Positions 1 through 8,361 of a stretch of 64,000 bases of DNA are shown piece after piece (the first letter of the stretch is position 1; each line of letters begins with the position of its first letter). Source of the DNA: CAWAND01 sp963783335 (GTDB taxonomy: Bacteria > Chloroflexota > Anaerolineae > Anaerolineales > E44-bin32); contig CAWAND010000004.1 in the NCBI GenBank assembly GCA_963783335.1, positions 434,001 through 498,000 on the forward strand, given 5' to 3'. The notes under the pieces were generated by a model. The model was not told the DNA's origin. It ran no database searches and saw only the letters and a program-made list of their open reading frames with translations. Both the position numbers and the translations under genes were made by a program.

Positions 1-868
1 TGATCGGGCTCGTGATACCCGGCTGCCTCATGACCCACGCCAGCGCTACTTGGGACAGGCTTGCGTCGTGGGCCTTAGCGATCCCCCCCATCGTTTCCAG
101 CACCTTCCAATTCCTGTCATCGTCCATGTAGCCAGCCATCCTCGAGCTGCCTGCGCCTCGGGAACCTGCAGGCGGGGCTTGACCGCGCTCATATTTACCC
201 GTCAAGAATCCGCCCGCCAAAGGGCTGTATGGGATGACTCCCAATCCGTATTCGAGGCAAACGGCTTGAAGCTCGGCCTCGTACTCCCCTCGGTGAAGCA
301 AGTTGTAGTGTGGTTGGAGGCTGGAGAAAGTCGTCAGGCCATGAAGATCCGACGTCCAGAGCGCTTGCATCAGCTGCCAGGCTTTGAAGTTAGAGCACCC
401 TATGTAGCGTACCTTTCCCTGGTGAACGAGGTCATCCAGGGCGCGCAGCGTCTCGTCAATTGGAGTAGATGGGTCGGGTGCATGCAATTGGTAAAGGTCG
501 ATGACGTCTGTCTGCAGACGCCCAAGGGACTCCTCAACGGCCCGCATGATATGCACACGAGATAGGCCTTCGTCATTCGGGCCATCACCCATTCGACCGC
601 GGACCTTGGTCGCGAGGACAATCTGATCCCGCAGTCCAGACTTCTGCTTCATCCATTTGCCAAGTATCGTCTCGGCCACACCTCCCGGGTTGCCCTCAAC
701 CCACCGGGAGTAGACATCGGCAGTGTCGAGGAACGTAACGCCCAATTCAAACGCGGCATCGAGCACACCGAAAGCTGTGGGTTCATCTGCCGTCCAACCG
801 AACTGCATTGTGCCCAAGCATAAGCGGGAGACTTTGAGGCCAGTACCCCCCAGGCCAGGGTAATCCAT
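1..868 (-). CDS. Aldo/keto reductase, 3' end off the window
   Basis: The minus frame is open from an ATG at 868 to the window edge (289 codons), so the C-terminus is missing. The N-terminus reads MDYPGLGGTGLKVSRLCLGT, the usual opening of AKR-superfamily NADPH-dependent oxidoreductases. LDTADVY carries the catalytic-region Asp and Tyr, and DVIDLYQLHAPD the AKR signature with its conserved His. IGCSNFKAWQL, LQPHYNLLHR and IPYSPLAGGFLTGKY are further family blocks. An AGGAG lies nine bases before the start. These enzymes reduce aldehydes and ketones in the cytoplasm; the substrate cannot be read from sequence. The neighbour on the right is divergent. Confidence 0.9.
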   Translation of the reverse strand, partial: MDYPGLGGTGLKVSRLCLGTMQFGWTADEPTAFGVLDAAFELGVTFLDTADVYSRWVEGNPGGVAETILGKWMKQKSGLRDQIVLATKVRGRMGDGPNDEGLSRVHIMRAVEESLGRLQTDVIDLYQLHAPDPSTPIDETLRALDDLVHQGKVRYIGCSNFKAWQLMQALWTSDLHGLTTFSSLQPHYNLLHRGEYEAELQAVCLEYGLGVIPYSPLAGGFLTGKYERGQAPPAGSRGAGSSRMAGYMDDDRNWKVLETMGGIAKAHDASLSQVALAWVMRQPGITSPI

Positions 869-930
869 TTCAGCTTCTCCTTTCCGGCTTTGTCCTGTAC
901 GGCAATCATATGCGGATCAGGCGGCAACAT

Positions 931-938
931 GCTAGAAT
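931..938 (+). promoter_or_regulatory. Extended -10 promoter element (TGC-TAGAAT)
   Basis: TGC directly precedes TAGAAT, 27 bases before the SCO1-like start codon. No clear -35 is visible, as is usual for extended -10 promoters. The same pattern recurs at several other genes in the window. Confidence 0.4.
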
Positions 939-965
939 AGCCACCGGTTGAGTTAGGAATGAGGG

Positions 966-1583
966 ATGACAATCTTGCGAAAATCGGCCTTGCTGCTCCT
1001 CCTGCTCGCCGTCACGATCTCGGTGGGCGCCTGCGCCCCAGTAGCGTCTGAGGCCAGTCCGTGGCACGGAAAACCCTATGAAGAACGGACACCTGCCCCA
1101 GATTTCACGCTGGCCAACATTCGGGGTGGGGTCTTTCAACTCAGCCAGCATCGTGGGACGCCGGTCTTGCTTTACTTCGGGTACACACATTCGGAGGATA
1201 TTGATCCGGCGACCTTGTACAACATCTCATGGGTCTTTGACAAACTGTCCACCAGGCCAGAGTACCAGGTTGAGTTCGTGATGATCAGTGTTGACCCAGC
1301 CCGTGACTCCCCCACCGCGTTCCGCCGCTACCTCGACGCCTATGATCCCAAGTTCATTGGGCTCATCGGGGATTCTGGCGCATTGCAGGCCGTCGAAAAT
1401 GCCTATGGTGTCACGGTTGAGAAGAAGGCCGTCTCCGGGCCAGGCTCCCAAGAGTACACGCTCAACCACACTTCAACCGTTTTCATGATTGACCGTCAGG
1501 GCAACCTGGTCACTCGCTATCCTTACGGCACCGAGCCGGAATCTATCTTGGCAGATCTACTGTACTTGCTTCAGGAATCCTAG
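966..1583 (+). CDS. SCO1/SenC-like lipoprotein lacking the copper-binding cysteines
   Basis: This is a 205-residue thioredoxin-fold protein. A signal peptide ends at a lipobox (VGAC, Cys23), so it should be membrane-anchored outside the cytoplasm. The order APDFTL, YFGYTH, VEFVMISVDPARDSP and LNHTSTVFMID matches the SCO1/SenC family, whose members deliver copper to the CuA site of cytochrome oxidase or act as thiol reductases. Known members have THCPDVC; here residues 74-80 read THSEDID, so both cysteines are lost while the distal His (about 168) is kept. Copper binding by the usual CxxxC/His triad is therefore unlikely. The next gene, on the opposite strand, makes heme A, which fits oxidase assembly. 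Confidence 0.85.
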   Translation: MTILRKSALLLLLLAVTISVGACAPVASEASPWHGKPYEERTPAPDFTLANIRGGVFQLSQHRGTPVLLYFGYTHSEDIDPATLYNISWVFDKLSTRPEYQVEFVMISVDPARDSPTAFRRYLDAYDPKFIGLIGDSGALQAVENAYGVTVEKKAVSGPGSQEYTLNHTSTVFMIDRQGNLVTRYPYGTEPESILADLLYLLQES

Positions 1584-1659
1584 CTGCCCCGGGACCAAAC
1601 ATCCTCGCGATCCAATTCAGGATTCGTGAGGCGTGCCATGGGATCCTTGAGGAAACAGC

Positions 1660-3489
1660 TCAGAACTGGACGAAAGTGTCCACCACAAGTGCGGAAAAGA
1701 TGAGGGCCAAGTAGAGACTGGAGTACCTGTACATCATCCAGGCGCTCCGGTTCCCCCCTTGCCGAAGGAGCTGCCAGGCGTAGTAGCACAAGAGCCCACC
1801 CAGGCCAACTGCCAGCAGCAGGTAGACCGCTCCCCCGACATGAGCCAGGGGCATGAGCAATGTCAGCGCCACGACCTGAAGCGTGTATAGGAAGATTTCA
1901 GTCCTTGTTTCGCGTTCACCGTAGATCACGGGCAGCATAGGCACACCCGCCTTGGCGTAGTCTTTCCGTCTCACGAGGGCCAGCGCCCAAAAATGAGGCG
2001 GGGTCCAAAAGAAGATCAAAGCGAATAGAAAGAACGCCCCAACGGACAATCCACCGGTGGCAGCCGCCCATCCTACCAGGGGAGGTATTGCGCCCGCCCC
2101 ACCCCCAATAACGATATTGTGTGTTGTGGCCTGCTTCAGACCCAGGCTGTAGAAAATGACGTAGTACAGGATTCCCGCCAGGGCCAAGACGGCACTCAGC
2201 AGGTTGACGAACACAGCCAGAACATAAAAGCTCGAAATGGATAAAGCCAAGCCAAAGGCGACTGCTTCGGCTTCCCGGAGCCGGCCGCCGGGGAGCGGCC
2301 GCCGGGATGTGCGCTGCATCCTCTGATCAAGCTCCCGGTCGATGTACTGATTTAGGGCGCTGGAGCCACCCGCAGCCAATGTCCCGCCCAGCATGGTCCA
2401 GGCCACCAGACCCCAATCTGGCCAACCTCTGGCAGCCACAATCATGGCTGCCAGCGTTGTGACCAGGAGCAGCCCTACGATGATCGGCTTCATGAGCGCC
2501 ACGTAGTCGCCCGGGGTTCCAGGCGATTCCGGCGTCGGCTGATCCGTCGAAGCTGCTCCCAGCGGCGATTTCCGCTCTCCGGAAAGCGCAAGGGTGAGGA
2601 TCAGGCTTCCCCAGACCGCCGTGGCGGTGGCCACATGCAGGCCTTCGAGAACTGCCGGGAATCCACTCAGGACATTGGCGGCACCCACAAGGATTTGCGC
2701 CAGCAAAAGAACGGCCGTCACCACGGCCGCGATTGCCACCGGCGGTCGTTCACGCCTACGCTGCCAGGCCGCCCAAGTCAACCCGAGGATCATCAGGCCG
2801 CCCAACGCTGCGATGAACCGATGCAACATATGAATCTGGCCGAGCAGGTCCGACGGCCAGAGACCACCATCGCACAGAGGCCATCCGGCACAAGCTGCCT
2901 CGGCACCCGTGGATGTCACCAAGGCCCCGCTGGTCAGCAACAAGAAGACCGTAGCAGCCGTTGAGGCACCCAATCGGGTGAGTGGGTCCTCCAACGAGAA
3001 GCTGGGGGCGCCACCGCCTCGCTGGTGGATGCGAAATGCGCCCACCATGATGAGGACCTGCAGTGCAAGAATCAAGAGGGCGTTCGCCAGGTGAACGGCC
3101 ACGATGGTCGGCGGGAGCTCCATGACCACAGTCAAGCCACCCAGCAAGACCTGAACCAGGAGCAGAATGAGAGAAGCAATCGACGGCCAAAACACCCATT
3201 TTGCCCGCCGGTACCGAAGCCAAGCCACCAAGGTAGTGGCGACGATCAAAGGAGAGGTCAGTGAAGCGACGAGACGATGCGAGTACTCAATGATTGACGC
3301 AAATTCCAGCGGTGGGATGATTTGTCCGTAGCACAATGGCCAGTCCGGACAGCCCAGGCCTGAGCCCGTGACGCGGACAATGCCGCCGACGACGATGAGG
3401 AGAAAGGTCATCACCGCCGCGGCCAGCGCTAGCCAGCGAAATTTGCGTGCGTCCGGCATATCGGATGTCCGGTGGGATGATACGGTCAT
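1660..3489 (-). CDS. ctaA/ctaB: Fused heme A synthase (CtaA/COX15) and protoheme IX farnesyltransferase (CtaB)
   Basis: This 609-residue polytopic membrane protein has two halves. Residues 1 to about 310 are CtaA/COX15-like: GGIVRVTGSGLGCPDWPLC at the N-terminus and His-bearing helices (EYSHRLVAS, VHLANALLI, MLHRFIAA, LHVATATAVW) as heme ligands. The second half is a UbiA-superfamily CtaB: LNQYIDRELDQRM is the prenyl-diphosphate-binding NxxxDxxxD, TSRRPLPGG follows it, and RRKDYAKAGVPMLP is the second family motif. CtaB makes heme O from heme B and CtaA converts heme O to heme A, so the fusion joins consecutive steps. Similar fusions are known from Thermus and some Chloroflexota. A second in-frame ATG at 3459 is an alternative start; neither has a strong ribosome site. 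Confidence 0.93.
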   Translation of the reverse strand: MTVSSHRTSDMPDARKFRWLALAAAVMTFLLIVVGGIVRVTGSGLGCPDWPLCYGQIIPPLEFASIIEYSHRLVASLTSPLIVATTLVAWLRYRRAKWVFWPSIASLILLLVQVLLGGLTVVMELPPTIVAVHLANALLILALQVLIMVGAFRIHQRGGGAPSFSLEDPLTRLGASTAATVFLLLTSGALVTSTGAEAACAGWPLCDGGLWPSDLLGQIHMLHRFIAALGGLMILGLTWAAWQRRRERPPVAIAAVVTAVLLLAQILVGAANVLSGFPAVLEGLHVATATAVWGSLILTLALSGERKSPLGAASTDQPTPESPGTPGDYVALMKPIIVGLLLVTTLAAMIVAARGWPDWGLVAWTMLGGTLAAGGSSALNQYIDRELDQRMQRTSRRPLPGGRLREAEAVAFGLALSISSFYVLAVFVNLLSAVLALAGILYYVIFYSLGLKQATTHNIVIGGGAGAIPPLVGWAAATGGLSVGAFFLFALIFFWTPPHFWALALVRRKDYAKAGVPMLPVIYGERETRTEIFLYTLQVVALTLLMPLAHVGGAVYLLLAVGLGGLLCYYAWQLLRQGGNRSAWMMYRYSSLYLALIFSALVVDTFVQF

Positions 3490-3623
3490 GATTTCGCTTT
3501 GCCTCTCATTCTCAAAGAGTCAACTGCAGTTCCGGCGCGACCGGGCAACATTTCCGCCAGCAGCTCGTCGTGGTGCTGACCCACCACGCCAGTCGCCATG
3601 CTCAATCCGCACCCCATCGTTGG

Positions 3624-4307
3624 TCACTTCTGGGCCATCAGAAACTCAATCAGACCAGAGAGTTGAGCGGGCGAAAGTCGGGTGGAAAAGTTGGTGGGCA
3701 TGATGCCGTTTTCATATCCCGAGGCAATATGCGCCTCCGGTTCGAGGACAGCTTGATCCAGAAACGTCTCCGCGTCCATACCGGGCACCCTCGTCCCAGC
3801 CCAGGATCCGACCTCGGACAGATTTGGTCCCACCGTGCCCTTAGCTCCCACCGCTTTGAGCGTGTGGCAAGCCGAACAGCCATAGGTCATGAAGACCTCC
3901 CGGCCAGCTTCGGCGGTGTCTGGGGCCGGGACCGAACCGCCCCCGTCCGGCCCGGATGCAGGTTGGGCCGCCAGGGCTCGAAAAGAGAAAATGGCGATCA
4001 CAATCACCAGGATGGCGGGAATCAGCGTCCACACGATTTCAAGCACAGGCCTCGGCGAGATTGTTGGCGCTAACTCATCGACCTCCGCACGGCGAGATCG
4101 AAAAACAGCATATACCAGGGCGCCCTCGACCGCGAGGAAAACGATGGCCGCAAGAGCCAGAAAGACGCGGAAGAGCTGATCAACAAGACTCTGCTGAGCG
4201 AACAGCCATAGGGCTGGCGGCGAGATGCTCCCGGCTGCGAACTGCGGATCTATGCCGCCAAGGACCAGGGCAACGGTGCTGGGGTGGATGGTGGTCCAGA
4301 TGTCCAA
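3624..4307 (-). CDS. COX II-type membrane hairpin fused to cytochrome c, without a CuA domain
   Basis: This 227-residue protein has two transmembrane helices, about 47-69 and 92-113. The second contains EIVWTLIPAILV, the signature of cytochrome c oxidase subunit II. The cupredoxin domain that should carry CuA is absent. After a short Pro/Gly linker a class I cytochrome c domain follows, with the heme motif CSACH (144-148) and a likely axial Met in GIMPTNF (about 203). Subunit II proteins with a C-terminal cytochrome c are known in caa3 oxidases, but they retain CuA. This one can only pass electrons through heme. The start is TTG at 4307 with GGAGG ten bases upstream. No oxidase subunit I or III gene lies in the window. 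Confidence 0.85.
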   Translation of the reverse strand: MDIWTTIHPSTVALVLGGIDPQFAAGSISPPALWLFAQQSLVDQLFRVFLALAAIVFLAVEGALVYAVFRSRRAEVDELAPTISPRPVLEIVWTLIPAILVIVIAIFSFRALAAQPASGPDGGGSVPAPDTAEAGREVFMTYGCSACHTLKAVGAKGTVGPNLSEVGSWAGTRVPGMDAETFLDQAVLEPEAHIASGYENGIMPTNFSTRLSPAQLSGLIEFLMAQK

Positions 4308-4526
4308 GCTTGAGAGGCCTCCGTGCGCGCGTGGGCCGACGCGTGGCTGGATTCAAAACGTGATGGGAAGGAAATCAGCACGCGCGGGCTGGAATTCAAT
4401 CGGGTTTCTCGACCGGAAACAGGTAGATCACGCTCATTCTACCATTCAGCGCTGTCTTGGAGCTCCTGGCGCGAATGGTGGCGGCCAAGAACTTGGCCGC
4501 CACTGGCAACCGACCTTCGTCAGGTC

Positions 4527-5378
4527 CTATACCTCAAAACAATAGGCCAAGCCGATAGCGCCCGGTCCCACGTGAACCCCCACGGCTGGCGGAATGATCG
4601 TGTTGAACATCTCGTTCGGGGTGAAGCGGTCTCGAACGGTGTCCTCAAGGCCCTTTCCATCATCTTCCACGCCAGTGTGATGGATGGTGATTCGCAGAGG
4701 ACGTGCTTGATCACCGACGCGTGATTCCAGGATGTCGAGCAACCTGGCCAGAGCCTTGGTCTTGGTCCGAATCCGTTCAAGGGCTTCTACGCGTCCGTCG
4801 CGGACTTCCAGCAACGGCTTCAGATTGAGGGCTGTTCCCAATAAGTGAGCTGCCCCGCCAATCCGTCCGCCGCGGTGCAGAAACTCCAGGGTATCCACCA
4901 CGATGAGAAGGCCAGTGCGATCATGAGCCAGCTTGGCTGCATCCAGGCAGGCCTCAAGGGGTCCCCCCTCAGCGGCGACGCGGGCAGCTGCGGTCACCTG
5001 GAATCCGAGGGCCATGGCCACCGTTTCAGAGTTGAAGACCTCGATCTCCGCGCCCGGAAACATCTCCTTGGCCTGCATGGCTGAGTCATAGCTCCCCGAA
5101 AGCTGATCGCTCAGCACAACCGCCAAGACTGGGCGGCCGGCCGCCACCATGGGTTCGAAAGCCTTGTGGAACGATGCCACGGTGGCTTGGGACGTGGTCG
5201 GCATTTGCTCGTCCGTGGCCAAGCGAGCGTAGAATTGTTTGGCCGTGATGTCGATGCCGTCCTCATAGGATGTTTCGTTCCAAATCACCACCTGGGGGGC
5301 GACCTGGATTCCGAAGAACTCGACCAACGAGTCCGGCATGGCTGCGGTGCTGTCAGTCACGATGGCGACGTTCGACAC
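4527..5378 (-). CDS. DegV family fatty-acid-binding protein
   Basis: This 283-residue protein has the full DegV layout: VAIVTDSTAAMP at the N-terminus, MPTTSQAT in the middle of the first domain, VVLSDQLSGSYDSA, LEFLHRGGRIGGAAHLLGTALNLKPLL and HVGPGAIGL near the end. DegV (FakB-type) proteins bind a fatty acid between two domains and in Firmicutes present it to the kinase FakA. No FakA-like gene is visible here, so the partner is unknown. The protein is cytoplasmic. It lies between the polX operon and the cytochrome gene, both on the same strand, with gaps large enough for its own promoter. Confidence 0.93.
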   Translation of the reverse strand: MSNVAIVTDSTAAMPDSLVEFFGIQVAPQVVIWNETSYEDGIDITAKQFYARLATDEQMPTTSQATVASFHKAFEPMVAAGRPVLAVVLSDQLSGSYDSAMQAKEMFPGAEIEVFNSETVAMALGFQVTAAARVAAEGGPLEACLDAAKLAHDRTGLLIVVDTLEFLHRGGRIGGAAHLLGTALNLKPLLEVRDGRVEALERIRTKTKALARLLDILESRVGDQARPLRITIHHTGVEDDGKGLEDTVRDRFTPNEMFNTIIPPAVGVHVGPGAIGLAYCFEV

Positions 5379-5471
5379 GGGGCCTCCTCGAACATAAGCG
5401 CGGATGATGGCACAGGGACATGTCCCTACATCTTCTAAACCCCTGTCTTTGTCGCTGGTTGCGGGAGGAGC

Positions 5472-7196
5472 CTAGTTCCGTGCCGCTCGCCAGGCCTCGA
5501 AATCCTTCAGTGAGAGCGAGTTGATGACATCGCCCGCAGTCACCCATCCTCTGCGAGCCGTCCCAATTCCGTATCTCCTGAAGGCATAGTGGTCGGTGTG
5601 ATGGGCATCGGTGTTGATCGCCAGTTTGCAGCCAACCTCCACGGCCCGTCGCGCATGCACATCGTTCAAATCCAACCTCTCTGGATTGGAGTTGATTTCC
5701 AGAACGACACCGTGATCAGCTGCTTCGGCGAAGATGGCTTCGATGTCCAAATCTGCTGCATCTCGGCTTCCGATCAGTCGTCCGGTCAGGTGGCCGATGA
5801 TATCGACGTGTGGATTGCGAATGGCTCGCAGCAAACGCTTTGTTACCTTTTCGCGGGACTGCCGAAGCGAGGTATGAAGCGAGGCGACGACAACATCGAG
5901 GCCCTTGAGCACATCTTCCGGATAATCCAAAGTACCATCGGCCAGGATCTCCACTTCGGCTCCTTGGTAGAGGCGGAGTGACTCCCCCAGCTTCGCCTGC
6001 AACTCGTCAATTGCCTGCCTCTGCGACCTGAGACGCTCCACTGAGAGCCCATTGGTGACCCCAAGACTCTGAGAGTGATCGGTGATGAGCAGGTAATCAA
6101 GTCCGGACTCCTGGGCGCCGAGCGCCATCTCCTCAAGCGTGAGCTGGCCATCCGACCAATCGGTGTGAGCGTGAAGCTCACCCCGGATATCCCCTAGATC
6201 AACCAGATCGGGCAGCTCACCCGCCTTGGCCGCTTCGAGTTCACCCCGATCCTCTCGCAGCTCGGGCGGTATCCAGGGCAGTCCAAGGGCCCCATAAACG
6301 CTGTCCTCGTCGGCGCACAGGATTTCGGTATCGTCCTCCCGCTTGAAGCCGTGCTCGGAAAGCGACAGCCCTTGCTTGAGCGCCCATTCTCTCAGCTTGA
6401 CGCTGTGCTCTTTGGATCCGGTTGCGTACTGCAGCGCCGATCCAAATCGCTCGGGTGGGTGAACCCAAATCTGCATCCGCAAACCGTTGTTCAGTTCGAC
6501 GCTCGACTTGGTCTCCCCTTGTCCCAACACACGGCCGATTTCGGGAAAGTCCAAGAAAGCCTGCATGACATCAACAGGATGGCTGGAGCCGACAAGCAGG
6601 TCCAAGTCTCCTACCGTTTCCCGCCACCGGCGAAGGCTGCCAGCGGCCTCGGCAGCTTCCACGCCGGAAATTTCCCGCAATCGAACGAGAAAATCCTCTG
6701 CCGTTGGCCATGCATCACCGAGAGATATGCGGCCGGTCTGGCGCCGACGAAAGGCGCGGATGCCTTCCAGGATCCGGGCCTCCGATTTGACGCCCATGCC
6801 ATCCAAATCCCTCAGCTTGCCTTCATCAGCCGCTTTCTCCAGCGCATCAAGATCGGTGATCCCCATCTCCTTCCAGAACATGGCCGCTTTCTTCGGCCCG
6901 ACATCGCCGACTTTAAGTATCTCCACCAATCCGACAGGGACCTCGGCCTTCAACTCTTCATAGAACGGCATCTCACCTTGGCTGAAGAGCGCATCCATTT
7001 TCTTGGCGATGGCATCTCCAACCCCATCAATGTCCTTGAGCTTGCCCTCTCGCCAAATGTCCTCCACGCTGCGGGTTTGAGTCCGGATTGAGTCGGCGGC
7101 ACGGCGGTAGGCAAGGGTTTTGTAGATAATCTCGCCTTTGATCGAGAGCATATCGGCGATGTTCTCGAAGATCTGGGCCACGTCCTGGTTGTTCAA
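5472..7196 (-). CDS. polX: PolX-type DNA polymerase/3'-5' exonuclease with PHP domain
   Basis: I chose the TTG at 7196 because AGGAGG lies seven bases upstream; longer in-frame starts run into the preceding gene. The 574-residue product has a helix-hairpin-helix N-terminus (YKTLAYRRAADSI, VGPKKAAMFWKEMGI), a nucleotidyltransferase part with AGSLRRWRETVGDLDLLV supplying the metal-binding acidic residues, and a C-terminal PHP phosphoesterase (ELHAHTDWSDGQLTLEEM, LLITDHSQSLGV, VVASLHTSLRQS, LEINSNPERLDL, NTDAHH). Family members fill short gaps in base-excision repair and use the PHP domain for 3'-end trimming. The ribosome site overlaps the stop codon region of the CAP gene, indicating one transcript. 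Confidence 0.92.
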   Translation of the reverse strand: MNNQDVAQIFENIADMLSIKGEIIYKTLAYRRAADSIRTQTRSVEDIWREGKLKDIDGVGDAIAKKMDALFSQGEMPFYEELKAEVPVGLVEILKVGDVGPKKAAMFWKEMGITDLDALEKAADEGKLRDLDGMGVKSEARILEGIRAFRRRQTGRISLGDAWPTAEDFLVRLREISGVEAAEAAGSLRRWRETVGDLDLLVGSSHPVDVMQAFLDFPEIGRVLGQGETKSSVELNNGLRMQIWVHPPERFGSALQYATGSKEHSVKLREWALKQGLSLSEHGFKREDDTEILCADEDSVYGALGLPWIPPELREDRGELEAAKAGELPDLVDLGDIRGELHAHTDWSDGQLTLEEMALGAQESGLDYLLITDHSQSLGVTNGLSVERLRSQRQAIDELQAKLGESLRLYQGAEVEILADGTLDYPEDVLKGLDVVVASLHTSLRQSREKVTKRLLRAIRNPHVDIIGHLTGRLIGSRDAADLDIEAIFAEAADHGVVLEINSNPERLDLNDVHARRAVEVGCKLAINTDAHHTDHYAFRRYGIGTARRGWVTAGDVINSLSLKDFEAWRAARN

Positions 7197-7206
7197 GAAA
7201 TCCTCC

Positions 7207-7839
7207 TCATCCCGGTCCCCGCTGTGCGAACACCTGGCAGATCTTCCACCAGCTTCCATCTCCCGCCAGCCCAACACCAGTGAAGCGCAGTTCAGGGTCG
7301 AGCAGACTCGACCTGTGGCTCGGACTGTCAAACCAGGCTGTGAGGACCTGATCTACCAGCGTCGGCCGGGGTGCGTTGGTGGCGTAGATGTTCTCTGCCA
7401 CTCGCCCCGTGAAGCCGGCCGACCTTATCAGGGGGTCGACCAAGGCGGCCCCAGAGACTGGGTCGGTGTGTCCAAAGTAGTCGCGTACGACCATGTCTTC
7501 GGCTCGAAGTTGGGCAATTACGGTCAATTCAGCACTCGTCTTGAGTGGGGGAAGACCGGCTTCGATACGTCTTTGGTTGACGCCGACGAGCAGTGCATTC
7601 CCAAGCGAGGTCATCTCCACCGGTGGATCCACTGGGGAGGCGTCGGCCAGATGTGCTGCCATGGTGGCCACTCGATCTGGCCCCAGCGATGAATCGCGCG
7701 GTCGAGGCGATGGACCCACGGGCAAAAAGGCAGTTGGGGATGGCGTGCCAGGTGGCAGTGTGGCATGCGTTGGCCCTCCGGAACAGCCGGAGAGCAGAGC
7801 AACGATAGCCACAAAAATGAGAAAGGAGCCTGCTCGCAT
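7207..7839 (-). CDS. CAP/SCP-domain lipoprotein
   Basis: This 210-residue protein has a signal peptide with lipobox LLSGC, a Pro/Ser-rich linker, and a CAP (cysteine-rich secretory/antigen 5/PR-1) domain: VGVNQRRIEAGLPPL, RAEDMVVRDYFGHTDP, RVAENIYA, WFDSPSHRSSLLDPEL, FTGVGLAGDG. The two His and two Glu residues that line the CAP cavity are present (FGHTD, AEN, SPSHR). It should sit on the outer face of the membrane. The bacterial function of CAP proteins is largely unknown. It ends eleven bases before the polX start codon and is probably co-transcribed with it. A minus-strand TATAAT at 7859-7864 lies about 20 bases upstream of the start. Confidence 0.88.
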   Translation of the reverse strand: MRAGSFLIFVAIVALLSGCSGGPTHATLPPGTPSPTAFLPVGPSPRPRDSSLGPDRVATMAAHLADASPVDPPVEMTSLGNALLVGVNQRRIEAGLPPLKTSAELTVIAQLRAEDMVVRDYFGHTDPVSGAALVDPLIRSAGFTGRVAENIYATNAPRPTLVDQVLTAWFDSPSHRSSLLDPELRFTGVGLAGDGSWWKICQVFAQRGPG

Positions 7840-7958
7840 TTTTCAGCCTCCGCCACCGATTATACTCATGGGCCGCGCACGCCGCCCGAGAGGTTGGTCG
7901 GCGTCCGCGGCTATGCTATCCTTACTTCCTCGGATCACCCGAATGGATTCGGCAAGCA

Positions 7959-8342
7959 ATGCAAGGATTGGATTCGCAACACTCGATCGTCGTCTACAAA
8001 GTCAAAGGCCACCCGCTGGATATCCCTGGCGAGCCGCACGCCTTTGAATGGATTCACGGGAACCACAGTTTCAATAAGGAGCTGGAGGATCTGCTCGGCC
8101 GCTTCGAGCCGGAACAAGTGGCTCTGATCAACGATCAACTTCCCGGCGGCGAGGGCTGGCAGGCTCTGTTGGATGGCTTGCTTGACGATCAGGTCAAGAT
8201 CGTTGTCACGCATCTTGCACCGCTCGCATCGGCTCAGCGGCAGCAGCTGATCGGCATCTGTGCTCAGGTCGGCGCCCACCTGGTCACACCCAGCGACGCT
8301 GGCCGCAACATGACCCCCGGGGATCGGCGGTATTTACCCTGA
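7959..8342 (+). CDS. Unknown protein upstream of a PHP hydrolase
   Basis: This is a 127-residue soluble protein of no family I recognise. It has no signal peptide or membrane segment. Conspicuous stretches are HPLDIPGEPHAFEWIHGNHSF, LINDQLPGGEGW and VKIVVTHLAPLAS, which alternate strand-like and helical sequence. The frame continues open upstream of the ATG with plausible coding character (YFLGSPEWIRQA), yet no ATG, GTG or TTG with a ribosome site is seen there, so the true N-terminus is uncertain and could be longer. It ends 19 bases before the PHP hydrolase gene on the same strand and is probably in one operon with it. Confidence 0.55.
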   Translation: MQGLDSQHSIVVYKVKGHPLDIPGEPHAFEWIHGNHSFNKELEDLLGRFEPEQVALINDQLPGGEGWQALLDGLLDDQVKIVVTHLAPLASAQRQQLIGICAQVGAHLVTPSDAGRNMTPGDRRYLP

Positions 8343-8361
8343 CCCCCCTTCAACGACCATC

